Shown here piece by piece: positions 34,760 through 44,832 of a DNA stretch of 64,000 nucleotides. This stretch comes from Acholoe squamosa (Eukaryota > Annelida > Polychaeta > Phyllodocida > Polynoidae). Location: positions 16,136,061 to 16,200,060 of the forward strand of contig OX439050.1 of the NCBI GenBank assembly GCA_949317995.1, read 5' to 3'. The position numbers were made by a program, and so were the translations under genes. The notes under the pieces are model-generated. The model searched no databases. It saw only the letters and a program-made list of their open reading frames with translations, and was not told where the DNA came from. Each line of letters opens with the position of its first letter. Within the stretch, counting starts at the first letter, position 1.

Positions 34760-34940
34760 CTAGTCTGTATTAAAAGCTGGGTTTTTCTCCAGTTTAACCT
34801 TAAAAGCAATACGTAATGCTCTGTTTTGGTGCAGTTGCAGTGCCTTATTTTCAACTATGCTTCCTCTGTCCCAGACAAAGTCAACATAATGAAAAACAGG
34901 TAGAACCATACTTTTATAATATATTGTGACTAATTGATTG
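34760..34940 (-). pseudogene. LINE reverse transcriptase fragment
   Basis: The minus frame reads YYKSMVLPVFHYVDFVWDRG and then LHQNRALRIAFKVKL. This is the thumb-side motif of non-LTR reverse transcriptases (family pattern YYSLIYPHLTYC..VW then LQ.LQNRALRII). The catalytic FADD region is absent. Upstream on the minus strand the frame continues into sequence (34990-34930) that matches the unrelated TTGTTTAACGTCC repeat, so the join is not a real protein start. A dead 5'-truncated copy. Confidence 0.7.
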
Positions 34941-34990
34941 GATTGTTTAACGTCCACAAGCGCGAAGGTCCCATGGGACCCCTTTAGGGT
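34925..34990 (+). repeat. TTGTTTAACGTCC repeat fragment
   Basis: ATTGATTGGATTGTTTAACG then TCC and CCCATGGGACC closely parallels the 51-bp insert at 38786-38836. This motif is widespread in marine invertebrate retroposons; it is present here as a short piece. Confidence 0.5.
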
Positions 34991-34995
34991 CAATA

Positions 34996-35098
34996 TGAGG
35001 TGTTGGTAAGTAGACTCACCAGCACTTCATAGGTAAATCATATCAACATATGAGGATTATGCACTAATGCATTAGTTGTCTTTGGAGGGTTTAATCCT
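34996..35098. repeat. Family A repeat, partial
   Basis: GACTCACCAGCACTTCATAG (right-arm type), then GATTATGCACTAATGCATTAG, and the edge GGGTTTAATCC. Confidence 0.55.
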
Positions 35099-35192
35099 TT
35101 GAAGCCAGAGAAAGTAACAATTCCTCGTAAAGAAAGAAAATGCCACATAACAGTCTATTTTAGAAATACTGATAACAAAGTGTTTAACTTAC

Positions 35193-35321
35193 CGACGGGT
35201 GCATTGTCCACCACACGTAGATCGTAGGCGCCCTGGTAGCCCACGCGGTAGTTAGTCTTGGAGCCTGAGTCCCACTGCACCACGACCGTCTTATCTGGTG
35301 ATGTGGTACTCCCCGGCTTAC
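35193..35321 (-). CDS. Mind bomb 2-like E3 ubiquitin ligase, exon 2 (second half of the first MIB/HERC2 domain)
   Basis: The minus strand reads GKPGSTTSPDKT followed by VVVQWDSGSKTNYRVGYQG and AYDLRVVDNAPVG, a strong match to the first MIB/HERC2 domain of mind bomb proteins (human MIB2: VVVQWDQGTRTNYRAGYQG). The 129-bp exon is bounded by a TAG acceptor just before 35321 and a GTAAGTT donor just after 35193, both in phase 1, agreeing with exon 1. In the family this domain binds Notch ligands such as Delta, which MIB proteins ubiquitinate to drive endocytosis. The zinc ZZ finger that should follow was not found in the next 35 kb. MIB1 is an alternative paralogue, but the wording fits MIB2 better. 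Confidence 0.88.
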
Positions 35322-36015
35322 CTAGTACAAGGAAACAAGGAGCACATTAAAACATGCTGGTATCTGTAAACAAATGTTGGGGTTCTTGTTGAACTGAATA
35401 AAAAAGTCAGACCTTCCCATACATAAATTGCAATTTATTTTCTCAGTGGATTTGCATTTATCTCAGGAACAGTCCTGGTGAGTATGGAATTCTGTATTTT
35501 AGTGGAGATTTCACATCTACGAGTACGTACCAATAGGTCTGCACTTTTCAAGACGGTTCCAGAACAGTTCCTGTAAGACCCTTCCAAGTACTTATTGCCC
35601 ATCTATGTCAAGAATGGTTATCACATATCCCCTGTTGCACCTACTGTAGTGACCTACATAAGTACATGTACCTGACCACTTATGTATTTAAAACCCATTG
35701 TAACCCCCCTGGACAGGTGCTTTAATATTAGAGAGTTTTTAGTGCTTAAGCCTAATTTCTATACCCCTATATCTCGGTGCTTATTTGAGACCTCAGCACT
35801 TAAAACGGCCATCATTGATTTGAAATGATTTCTCTGATGGTTCCATGGTCTGCTTTCTGCCTATAACTTACAGGGTAAAAGTCACTGAGGCCAAAAATAC
35901 CTGAAATGCTCGTTAAGACCCCATCTAAATATTGATTTTGTATATGAAGAAAGTATAGGGCTTGAAAATCCCAGAAATCAGGGACATCCCTGAAGACTTC
36001 CATCTCTGAACTTAC

Positions 36016-36109
36016 CGATTTCCACAACAGTTCCAACATGTCCCTCGCCACTGTCCTGGTTCTGCCACTTCCAGTCAGGGCCTCGTGTTACTCGTAGCCC
36101 CACCTCCAT
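36016..36109 (-). CDS. Mind bomb 2-like E3 ubiquitin ligase, first coding exon
   Basis: From ATG at 36109-36107 the minus strand reads [19 protein letters not shown] followed by [13 protein letters not shown], the start of a MIB/HERC2 domain (human MIB2 starts its domain VGMRVVRGVDWKWGQQDGG). It ends at a GTAAG donor after 36016 in phase 1. The intron to exon 2 is 694 bp. The start is chosen because homology begins within three residues of this methionine. The frame stays open another 225 bp upstream, giving a proline-rich reading (to about 36334), so an upstream, longer N terminus or an in-frame 5' UTR cannot be excluded. A plus-strand Dishevelled gene begins 4.5 kb away, back to back. Confidence 0.88.
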
Positions 36110-36334
36110 CACGCCGCTACCCGGGGGCGCCACCTGTACGGGCGTCCCGGGAGCAGGGGGCAGGGACGGGCGCCGTGCCCCCCGTGGCCGCACGGTGGGG
36201 CCGGGTGCCCCCGAAGGTGAAAGTGGTGGGGGGTCAGTAGAAGTAGCTGGGGTGTAGTGAGAAGAGGCCTGACGGGGTGGTGGGAGGGGTGGGGGCGGAA
36301 GGGGGCGAGAGGTAGCCGTCTTGTCTTGTAGCGG
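36110..36334 (-). other. GC-rich, proline-coding stretch upstream of the mind bomb 2 start
   Basis: The minus-strand frame leading into the start is free of stops from 36334 and would encode a proline/serine-rich segment (for example [15 protein letters not shown]). At 36332 a CTACAAG precedes it, a possible splice acceptor. It is either 5' UTR and promoter-proximal sequence or an N-terminal extension. Confidence 0.45.
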
Positions 36335-36635
36335 TCATCAATCAGTGATGTGCATTAAACGTGAAGTCTGAGACCTGGAATAATTAAACAGATACTGTTA
36401 TAGATGGTCCAGAGATGCCACTCAGTGGCCGACAAATACCAGGAAAATTGAACTTTGGACACATTTTCCCAGGAATTTAACATAATTTAATACAGAAATC
36501 TTGGAATCAAAACCAGGAATTCCTGGTTAACCAGGAAAAGTGGCATCTCTGATGGTCATACATTGAGTAGATCTCACAACATCAGCTTTGGTGAAGCTTT
36601 ATGCTTAGTACTGTTATATAGGGAAAGTACCTGCT
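36335..36635. other. Mind bomb 2 / Dishevelled intergenic, no element seen
   Basis: Unassigned. A small inverted match, ATTCCTGGTTAACCAGGAA, lies near 36518. Confidence 0.4.
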
Positions 36636-36886
36636 TACCGTAATCTCCCGCGTATAAGGTGCGTCTTATATGCCAAACAAAATGCTGCTGAGTCTTATAC
36701 GTGGGAGGGACATTGCCTTAAGTTTGGGGTGTGCCTTATAGGGGGGGGAGTATATTTACTATAGAACAGTACTAAATTAATAAAAATCTGCCCTTAGGGG
36801 TGCGCCTTATATGTGGGACAGGCCTCCCTGAGTTGGGGGGTGCGCCTAATACGCGGCCTGCGCCTTATACATGGGAGATTAAGGTA
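36636..36886. repeat. Family B element
   Basis: TACCGTAATCTCCCGCGTAT to GGGAGATTAAGGTA, 251 bp. It shares GCCAAACAAAATGCTG with the 13160-13395 copy, then diverges into the GGTGCGCC subtype; a mosaic. Confidence 0.82.
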
Positions 36887-37335
36887 GTTATATTGGCAGC
36901 AACACCCTGAACATATGAACATACATTCTATACACTACAGGTCTCTGAATCATGTAAAAGTTTTCTATATGCAATCTTATTAAAGGGCTCGCACAAGAAA
37001 CGCCTTATTTTTTCTTTTTACAGAGAATCAACAACCTTTGAGTGAATGTGCCCAGAGCATTGAATTGAATCTAAATTTACGGGTATTTCTTCACCTGTCT
37101 TTGTGTTGCGAAAAGTTGAATCAGTTACAAAAAAAAAAAAAAATAAAAAAAATAAAACTCACATAGACTATTACCCCCTTTTGATCTAAGAAAAAAAGTG
37201 ATCAGATTTGGATGTGTATTCAATTATCAGCCTGCGATTAGGTCTACAGAAAAGTATTGCTGCCTCTGCTGGGATTGATTCCACTCTCTAAGCTTCTGAA
37301 AACTGAGGACAGTTAGGTACCGGGTATCGTATCCG
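36887..37335. other. No gene recognised
   Basis: Contains an A run near 37131-37160. Nothing coding seen. Confidence 0.4.
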
Positions 37336-37456
37336 GCCAGCCTGAAGAGCGGGGTAGTACCGGTATCTATCAGGGGATGAGAAAAGCCTGGGTGCTACCC
37401 AGGTTCACTTACCCACCCTGGTACCAGTATTGCTCCTACTCTTCAGGCTTGCCTCA
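37336..37456. repeat. Short inverted-repeat element
   Basis: GCCTGAAGAGCGGGGTAGTA on the left (37340) and its diverged inverse, TGCTCCTACTCTTCAGGC, on the right (ending about 37450), with a second inner pair around GGTGCTACCCAGG. About 120 bp. Confidence 0.55.
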
Positions 37457-38377
37457 CAGTTTACCTTCAGTTGATAAAACAGGGTTGCCGAAAACTTTTT
37501 CTCAATGCATGACACTTTAGCCGGTGTCATTTTATGTAGGCCATTTATCTCTTACAAATATTGGAATTTGGTTGAAAATACCAAATCGGCCATAATTTCG
37601 TGTCTGAGTGGAGCATCAAGTCTTTTGTCATTAGAAAGCTGGAATAAATTTTCATCTCAGCTGCAAAAAAAAAAAAAGAAAAGAAAAAAGAAAAAAGGCA
37701 AGCATAGGCATCACCAATTAGGAAGGCCTACTCAAAAAGCACAATCATGAGCGACGTTATCTAAATGTCGTCTTATGTTTGGGGGGGTGGGGGGGCTCTA
37801 CCTAAGAAAGCCAATACACATCACAATTCAATGAGAGTATTATCTTGATCAAAGACTTTAAGTTAAGAATTATCAAAGATTGGTAAGGCACTTACCTACC
37901 CCTAGTGCATGGTTCTGCTGCAGTGGAGGTGTGAAACTGTGATAAAGCTGAAACTGGGGAGTGCTAAACTCTCCTTTCTTTGACAGCTCATTGTGTAGCT
38001 ATTTATTGGAGGATCTTAACAAACATGGGCTCATTTTAAAGGGATTGATTAGGGGTTTAATAAGAATCTATTTGAGAAATAATTGATGCAGGCAAACATC
38101 CCATTCTCCACAAGTGAAGTTATCCCATAACTTTGAAAGCATTTTTTGGTATAAATGCCAAATCTCACATAGACGAGAATAGTTCCCACACTTTCTACAG
38201 AAAAAAATGGTTTAGAAAATGTCTAGGGGTTTTCTTTTCATATGGGAACAGGATGTTTGCCAGACCCCACAAAAATGTTAGCGTGCCATTCGCTATCACC
38301 CCTCCAACAGCTTCTCCATGTTAGGTCCTTGTCTGTTTGCGAGAATTCAATCCTATATATATTATTTATATAGCATT
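37457..38377. other. No gene recognised
   Basis: Holds a small inverted pair GGCAAACATCC (38092) / GGATGTTTGCC (38250). An A-rich low-complexity tract lies at 37664-37700. Open frames are artefacts. Confidence 0.4.
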
Positions 38378-38882
38378 GGATAGAGCTGATAGAAAGAAGT
38401 GGATTTCCTTTTTAAATGAAGACTTTATGTCAATTTAAGGGGAAATTCTGACCAATTAAAGATCTCATATCAACTCCATAATTTTGCACCAATTCTGTCA
38501 GATCGCTAAATGACAGATGATATTAAGTCAAGATAAAATCCTTTAAATTGTTAAAATTTGATATGATACATTAATTTTCAACCTTTTATGGGGAACTCTT
38601 CCATACTTGAAAAGAAAATAGTCTAAAATAATAATTTAAGAGATGTAGCCACTCCTGTATCCAATATGCTTGATCACAAATCTGGACCCTATTTAAACTC
38701 TTAACACTGTAAGAATTTTGGGTTTGATTTGGGGTCTTCGATCAGTCATAACTTCCGTTATACTTGGCATAAAGACTTCATTTAATTGACTGATTGATTT
38801 GTTTAACGTCCTAAGGCCGTAGGCCTCATGGGACTGGACTTCATTTAAAGAGCAAATCCACTTCTTTTGATGAGATCTATCC
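38378..38882. mobile_element. Inverted-repeat element with a 51-bp retroposed insert
   Basis: The left arm (about 38378-38440: GGATAGAGCTGATAGAAAGA then AGTGGATTTCC, AAATGAAGACTTTATG) is mirrored on the right (about 38755-38882: CATAAAGACTTCATTT ... AAATCCACTTCTTTTGATGA then GATCTATCC). The right arm is split at 38786-38836 by a TTGTTTAACGTCC fragment. Confidence 0.7.
38786..38836 (+). mobile_element. 51-bp TTGTTTAACGTCC fragment with a 12-bp target duplication
   Basis: TTGACTGATTGATTTGTTTA at the left and GGCCTCATGGGACTG at the right, flanked by GACTTCATTTAA at 38774-38785 and 38837-38848. Perfect 12-bp flanks on such a tiny insert indicate retroposition of a heavily truncated SINE-type element. 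Confidence 0.8.
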
Positions 38883-39109
38883 ATTGCTTAATAGATAAAA
38901 TGCATGGAACAAAGTCTTGAAAACTAGGTAAGTGCCTAGATTGGTGGCAGATCAAATACCGCAAATTTCTTGCATGTACTTCTGCATGTGTTGTCACAGA
39001 AAACCTGCGTATGAGTACAACTCATGAGAAATTCATGGCATTGATGTACTGGGAATAGGGACCTTAATGCACCCTGCACTAAATCTAAGGGCCTTTTTCG
39101 CAGATCCTG

Positions 39110-39352
39110 TCACATATAAGGCGAATCTGTGACTTGAAAATTGTATTTGTTCCAGTAGTTTTTAATAGTAGGCCTACTATTTATTCTACAGACTACAGTC
39201 AGTGTTACAGTTTTAAATTGTACCCTCCTTTAATAGCTTTAAGTCTTCAATAATATACGCCTCACCCCTTCCTTTGGGCGACCCCATTTTTAAACCTGCA
39301 TTTTGGTTTGGGTTCTGGTATAAGCCGCGGCTTATACAGAGAATTTACGGTA
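39110..39352. repeat. Family B element, right end clear
   Basis: Right end CCGCGGCTTATACAGAGAAT then TTACGGTA at 39352. The left is diffuse (CACATATAAGGCGAATC near 39111). Confidence 0.5.
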
Positions 39353-40440
39353 GATACTCTGACCTCAGCTCAGCCTCAAGGCTGGGTCAGTGCCAGTGGG
39401 TGTGTGTGTGTGGGGGGGGGGTGGGGGTCATGTAGATTGTAGTAGCGGGCATGGTACCAGGCATGGGGATTGATGGGGTAGAAGTAGTAGAAAATCAAAT
39501 TGCACAATAGGGATCCATGGCCGCCATAGATTATAGAAGGGAGAGAGAATTGTGGTGAATTCATTGAAACTTAATCTCCAGTGCCAGTCACCAGAATACA
39601 AAAATAAAGTCCACAGAAACAACACACAAAACTTGACACTTGTTTTGAACATGATAAACATGGGGCGATCCTGGGTCCTAACAATTTAAGATCAACACAA
39701 AAACAAAACCAGAACATACCTTAATATTCAGATGTTCAACACTCTTCAGATGCGTTTGATATACTTAGAATATTAGATTTTACGGAGGTTTTCCCGAGTT
39801 TCATCTCAAGAATCAGGAACTGCCATTTTGATGTTGCCGTGGTCTCTCCGCACAAACGGGAATCCATTCTTTTGATTGGACAATAATGACAAACAATAAG
39901 AAATGATTGTTTGACTGAAAATGGCAAAGTTTTACATAAAAATAATAAAAGAATCATATTAGAATAATAATTCAATGTAAATATTCAAGCCTGACTGAGA
40001 AAATATACATTATTCTACAAGTCATCCCGCACTTTGTTTTTAGCTGTTCTCATTAGGCGTACCCCTCCCTTCCAATAAATACCATTCGCTTTTGTTTTAG
40101 CATAAATCCACACATGAATCTCAAGTTATAATATCAGTATGATAGTTGATGTATTCCAAGAGCTCTTGATAATAAGTACATCATGTTCTCTATTCTAGTA
40201 AAAGCAACTGGCTTTATTTTTTGCAACAAAAGGGAGTAAGTTTGTGGGGTATAACAGCCAGCCAATTCTCTGTGCTTTACAGCCCGTAAGGAACTTCGGA
40301 AGCTGAATATCATAGTCAGGAGATTTAGGATTTTATGAAAGTAATATGCCAAACCTGCTGTTTGTTTGGTTCTGTTCTAATCAAGATATCTTTTACCTAC
40401 ATGACTTTGCATATTTGAGTTCTATGATGGAGTAATATTC
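39353..40440. other. No gene recognised upstream of Dishevelled
   Basis: GT/G-rich microsatellite near 39399-39427. Minus-strand frames at 39376-39661 are low-complexity-driven. Possible distal promoter of Dishevelled; nothing specific visible. Confidence 0.4.
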
Positions 40441-40610
40441 CTACTTTTTCTTTACCGGCGTCTCGTTTCCGACACGAGCACCTGTTCGGACGGACCCCTA
40501 AATTTCCATATTTGAATGCGGGCATTGAGGAAAATACTCGGCCGCCATCTTGCTCGGAAGGGAAAGGTTATTGTTGTTCTGGGATTGTCGACTTTACAAA
40601 ACCCTCCACC
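40441..40610 (+). promoter_or_regulatory. Dishevelled 5' leader / core promoter region with YY1-like site
   Basis: CpG-rich compared with its surroundings. GCCGCCATCTTG at 40541-40552 is a perfect YY1-type motif, often found just downstream of animal transcription starts. The leader ends in CTCCACCATGG, an ideal Kozak context for the Dishevelled ATG. The reading frame is open upstream to 40512, but homology starts at 40611. Transcription start not determined. Confidence 0.6.
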
Positions 40611-40771
40611 ATGGAGGAGACAAAAATCATCTACCACATCGACGATGAGGAGACGCCTTACTTGATAAAGCTGCCGATACCCGCGGACAGGGTTACGCTT
40701 GGGGACTTCAAGAATGCGCTCAATCGACCAAACTACAAGTTCTTTTTCAAATCTATGGATGACGATTTTGG
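40611..40771 (+). CDS. Dishevelled, first coding exon (DIX domain, part 1)
   Basis: Starts [17 protein letters not shown], then [20 protein letters not shown] and SMDDDFG, nearly identical to human DVL1/2 (DVL1: MAETKIIYHMDEEETPY). This is the DIX domain, which forms head-to-tail polymers and co-assembles with Axin in Wnt signalosomes at the membrane. The exon is 161 bp, ends TTTGG before a GTAAGG donor, phase 2. The start has a perfect Kozak context. The wording is that of the single invertebrate Dishevelled. Intron 1 (40772-44143, 3.4 kb) carries a MITE and repeat fragments. Neighbour: mind bomb 2-like gene, divergent, 4.5 kb upstream. Confidence 0.95.
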
Positions 40772-42150
40772 GTAAGGAAATCGGGCAAATCAGACCCCTC
40801 TCCATCCCCATAGCCCGCCCTATGGACCATTCTTCACTCCACGAAACTCGTCCCCGCCCTCAACAAACCAAGCATGATATATTTCTGTTTATTTTGCAAT
40901 ACTGAATATGGTTATTTGTGCGTGGGGTGGGCGCGAATCGGGGTCAAAACACTCGCCCGACCACCCAGACGTAGCGGGCTAGACGGCCAGGGCCCAGGCC
41001 AGGGTGCCGCCGGGGGGAGAGGGGCAGGGACGGCCTCCCCCCAACATGACAGCGACCCCCTTACTTTGTCACGTCTGCGTCTGACAAAGAGTTCTCTCCG
41101 TGTTACAACGTCTGTTCTGTTTGTGCGATCTAAGTTTGATGTTAGATTTACAGTACTAGTGTCAATAGGCAAAATATACAGGAGAAGTCTTGTGTAGGCG
41201 GCTAAATTTTGCTGTGAGATTTGGCTGGACTAATTTGGTGCAAATCTGGAAAGTGAGACACCCGAGCTGTCAGTTGGATTTTGACAGCCAATCCACAGGA
41301 AATCCAGACCAGCCACTCACAAGAGTTCGTACCTTAATAGTACGACCCATGCAATAGGCCTATCATTTTTATATGAAACTAATAAATGTTACCTAAGGCT
41401 CAGAAAAATGGACGAGTTGTGCAAGCTGCCAGCCAACACAGTGTAGCAGAAAGGGAAAAGCAGAAAAGGGTACTGGCCTGGGACCGGAGACAGAGACTGC
41501 AGAGAAAGAGTTTATTTTAATAGCACTAATATCAGATTATCTCAAAAGTCACAGCAGAGAGTTTGAAAAAAATTCTCATATTAGAATCACTACGGTATAA
41601 ATTCCCTCAAACAGCGGCCAGTCTAGAGGATGTGAGCACGCAAATATGACAGGTTGAATCGCAGATCTCTTGCGCAAAAATTACCTGCGGCCCTTAATAC
41701 CCTACCCGGCTGTCGACATTTCGGGAACAAGCGGCATGCATGATCTAGGCCAAGACCCTGGTCATGCTTTTGCCGGGAACAGTGATTCACATGTGCATTT
41801 CTTTTTTTTTTGCATGCTATGTCATCCTTATAAACCATACACCCGATTTGGAAGGAGCTATAACTTACTAAGTATAAGCTGCAGCTGTCAGTATGGCTTC
41901 AAGAATGTAGGTTTAGTACTATTGTCATGTATTGTGTAGTCCTAAATACCTGCCTACCATAAATTCTCTCGTATATGGGACTAGCACATTGCTAGTGTTA
42001 GGAGGATCATCTAGGTGGCTCATGTAGTCGGGGGCTAGATCCACCTTTGGCCTCTTTATATAGTCTAATTTGACTACCTGCCAATTAATTACTACCCATT
42101 TGAATTTTCTATAAATTATATCTATGGGTTCCCCATATCAACAGCTTTAA
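40772..42150 (+). other. Dishevelled intron 1, first part
   Basis: Starts GC-rich (to about 41100, continuing the CpG-rich promoter area), then becomes AT-rich. TACCATAAATTCTCTCGTAT at 41957 is a family B end. No alternative exon supported. Confidence 0.55.
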
Positions 42151-42474
42151 GGGAGTGGTCATTATTTATCAACAGGGGGGTGGGTGGTGGGTTTTTGCGC
42201 GGACGTGCGAACATTTTTTACACCCCCCCTCGACGGCAGTCAAAAATTTTTGCGCCCCCCCCGCCGGAGGCGTGGAGAGTTTTCGCGCCCCTCTTTGATC
42301 TATAGTAGCACGCGGGCTTTTTTCCTAAAAGGAGGGTGAATTTTTTTAGCCCCCCCCCCTCAAGAGGGGTCAAAATTATTTTAGCCCCCCCCCCTCGGGA
42401 GGGGTCTGAAAATTTTACGCCCCCCCCCCTCAAACCCACCCTCCCCCCCTTGTTGATAAATAATGACCACTCCC
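42151..42474. mobile_element. MITE with GGGAGTGGTCATT inverted ends, TAA duplication (Dishevelled intron 1)
   Basis: GGGAGTGGTCATTATTTATC to the perfect inverse, flanked by TAA at 42148-42150 and 42475-42477. 324 bp with G/C-run interior. Longer relative of 20838-20969. The 3-bp TAA points to PIF/Harbinger-type mobilisation. Confidence 0.9.
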
Positions 42475-42769
42475 TAACTATGTAAACATTGTTTTGATGA
42501 AATATTTGAAATAAAAGAGCAAAAAAACATTAAAATTTTTGCTTGATACCATAGTTCAGTCAATCAGGACACTGTCTCCATATCAGTATTATCACTTGAC
42601 TTCACACCTAAAACAATAGAGAGGTACTTGGGGTGGTTAAGATAAGGGGCAGGATGCAGCTTATCAGTCTTATCACTGGCCATTGTTCTGGAGGCTGATA
42701 AGAAATTTACCCACAATACCCTGCTCTCGAGTCAGGGGGTAAACCAAGATGGCGACCTCCATAGCCTGA

Positions 42770-42915
42770 TATGCTAATGCCCTATATAAGCCACACCCTT
42801 GCATAAGCCGCACCACAGCTTCCTATAAGCTGCACCCATCTGTGGGCCATTCCTTCAAGCTGCAAAATGCATATGGTTCGTTTAAATGTCACGGCTTATG
42901 TAAGGGAATTTATGG
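42770..42915. repeat. Family B element, short
   Basis: CCCTATATAAGCCACACCC and CATAAGCCGCACC on the left; CACGGCTTATGTAAGGGAAT then TTATGGTT on the right. Confidence 0.5.
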
Positions 42916-43090
42916 TTTGTTTAGTTTTACGTCCGGGGGCCATCGAGGAACTCAGACATTCAAGGGTTCTTGAACATTAAGTCCTTTCTTTTCTTTTTGG
43001 ACAGGTATTTATATGCTGCTTGCCTGACACAGCAGTGATTGAATCTATGAGATGAATGACCGAATCTATGAGGAGGGTTGAGGGGGAAAA
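42916..43090 (+). repeat. Family C repeat
   Basis: TTTGTTTAGTTTTACGTCC, then AAGTCCTTTCTTTTC, GGACAGGTATTTATATGC and CGAATCTATGAGGAGGGT. It directly abuts the family B end. The head resembles the TTGTTTAACGTCC motif of 34925 and 38786. Confidence 0.65.
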
Positions 43091-44143
43091 CCGCTACCGG
43101 GGCTTCATTCCCCTACTCTTTTCAAAGGATAGCAAGTGTTTTTTTTATTTGCCTGGTCCCATAGACAGGGCCAGACAAACCACGGCCTTTGATCACTCAG
43201 ACGTGGTTCACTGAGGGGGAATCCCAAGGCAAAAGGCAAGCATATATGTCTAGGCCCGCGCATAACTGTACATCTAGTGTGCGGGGTTTCCACACCGTCT
43301 GCCGCTCAGGGAGCTCTGAACATCATAATAATAGGATCTGCGAAAAGGGACCTTATTTCAGGGGGAAAAAGGTCCCTTCTCCCAGTAAAGGCCACTTTTA
43401 ATATGTTTACTACAGCTTAGGGAACGGTTAGCAGGTCTATGTACAGCCTGAGTTCAGTAAAGTACCAATGCTTTCAATCGTGTGAAAGGAATTGCAAGAA
43501 AAGTCTCGCCAGTGGATACAGCAAAGGTGGATGTTAAACTGTAGTCACAGATACATTTGCGACAGCTCTTTCCCTGTAAGACGTTGGCAATTGTATTAAG
43601 AAAGGGGATGGGGGTATTAAAACACCGCTTTGTCATCCTAAGACACTAGTGACCTCCCTATATCGCTCAGCACGTGGGATAAGGAGGGGGATGCTGTGTG
43701 ATGAATGTGGTCTCCTTACACCATACATCGAGAAGTGATTGCCCGGACACGGTGACCTAATTACATCAAATGTCGGTCTGGCACACAGCGGCAGCTGACA
43801 CGGGTTCCCGTAGCTGTCCGTATAATATCCACTCACATCTGGCACCTACTTAGGCCAAGAAAAAATATTGTGTTCAGGTAACAGGGTTGAAAAAATTAGG
43901 TTAAAATAATAATCTCCTACATATATAAGATGCCTGTGTATAAGGTGCACCCTGAGGTCCAATATATCTATTTTACCCCAGGATTTTACCCAAATTGTGG
44001 CTTATATGATTTTCTCAAAGTCAAAGTCAGAAGGGCATGTTTTCAGAGTCTAGGTGTGGCTTACATTAAAATAGCAATGTTAAGGTGCGACATTGTGCAC
44101 CTTTGGTTTGAGTTGTTCTGAATTGTTCTTGTTCTTTTTCCAG
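43091..44143 (+). other. Dishevelled intron 1, last part
   Basis: Unassigned apart from a few family B motifs at 43915-44050 (TATAAGATGCCTGTGTATAAG, a GGTGCACC block). It ends in a good pyrimidine-rich acceptor, CTTGTTCTTTTTCCAG. Confidence 0.55.
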
Positions 44144-44213
44144 GGTCGTCAAGGAGGAAATCGTAGACGATGAAGTGAACCTACCAAGAATAAATGGGCG
44201 TGTTGTGTCATGG
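44144..44213 (+). CDS. Dishevelled exon 2 (DIX domain, part 2)
   Basis: After a TTTTTCCAG acceptor the exon completes the glycine codon begun in exon 1 and reads VVKEEIVDDEVNLP then RINGRVVSW (human DVL1: VVKEEIFDDNAKLP then CFNGRVVSW). VVKEE holds the Val-Lys-Glu residues of the DIX polymer interface. Length 70 bp; it ends in TGG before GTAAGTTG, phase 0. The usual CF before NGRVVSW is RI here, a small departure. The PDZ and DEP domain exons that follow in the family were not seen in the remaining 19.8 kb, so intron 2 is very large unless an exon was missed. Confidence 0.93.
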
Positions 44214-44662
44214 GTAAGTTGAATAGTTCTTTAATCCTGAAAGAGAGTATGCATTCATCCTGGTCAGCTAAAGAAAATAAAATTGGACTGTTTTAACCAT
44301 GGCTTCAAGTTGTACTCATCATGATGAAGAAAGTCAGTGCTGTAAAGGAATCTGGAAATATAGTATGACCGATGTGTTTGGCACTCTGCTGACCCTGCAG
44401 GTTTCACAAGCTTATACATGAGCAGGGATGTAATTTCTCCTACATCTGTAGGATTTCCTAATTCCTACACTTGAGGGTCAAAAAGTTGACCCTCGTGATC
44501 TTGACAGATCCAATGAGAGAACCTTTTAATATTGGGGGGGGGGGGCTGTCTTAGATATTTTAAGGCTCTGAAGCACCAAATGAGCCACAGGCGTGTTGTC
44601 TGACCAAGGTTCCTACACATGGACCAAAACGAAATCACACCCACGATAAGTGGTACATACAG

Positions 44663-44832
44663 GGATGTAAGTTTTCAGAATTTTGTCTGATTTCAGAATT
44701 TTTTGAGCCAGATGTTTCTAATAGATTTGACCAAATTACCTTTCTTGCATCAAAGTTTTGATAATGTTTTACACTAAATTGAGGATTTCTAAATGTGTCT
44801 TCAGAATTGTTCAAACAGTCTGACTTACATCC
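44663..44832. repeat. Small inverted-repeat element, GGATGTAAG ends, copy 1
   Basis: GGATGTAAGTTTTCAGAAT on the left, TCTGACTTACATCC on the right. 170 bp, inside Dishevelled intron 2. Confidence 0.65.

Noticed and set aside
36110-36193. GTG at 36193 as the mind bomb 2 start
   Set aside because: A non-ATG start is unlikely; the ATG at 36109 begins right at the conserved domain.
39376-39661. Possible exon with an FYYFYPINPHAWYHARYY reading
   Set aside because: No splice acceptor or donor in place, and it runs into a GT/CA microsatellite.
40512-40610. N-terminal extension of Dishevelled
   Set aside because: The frame is open, but homology and an ideal Kozak context both place the start at 40611.
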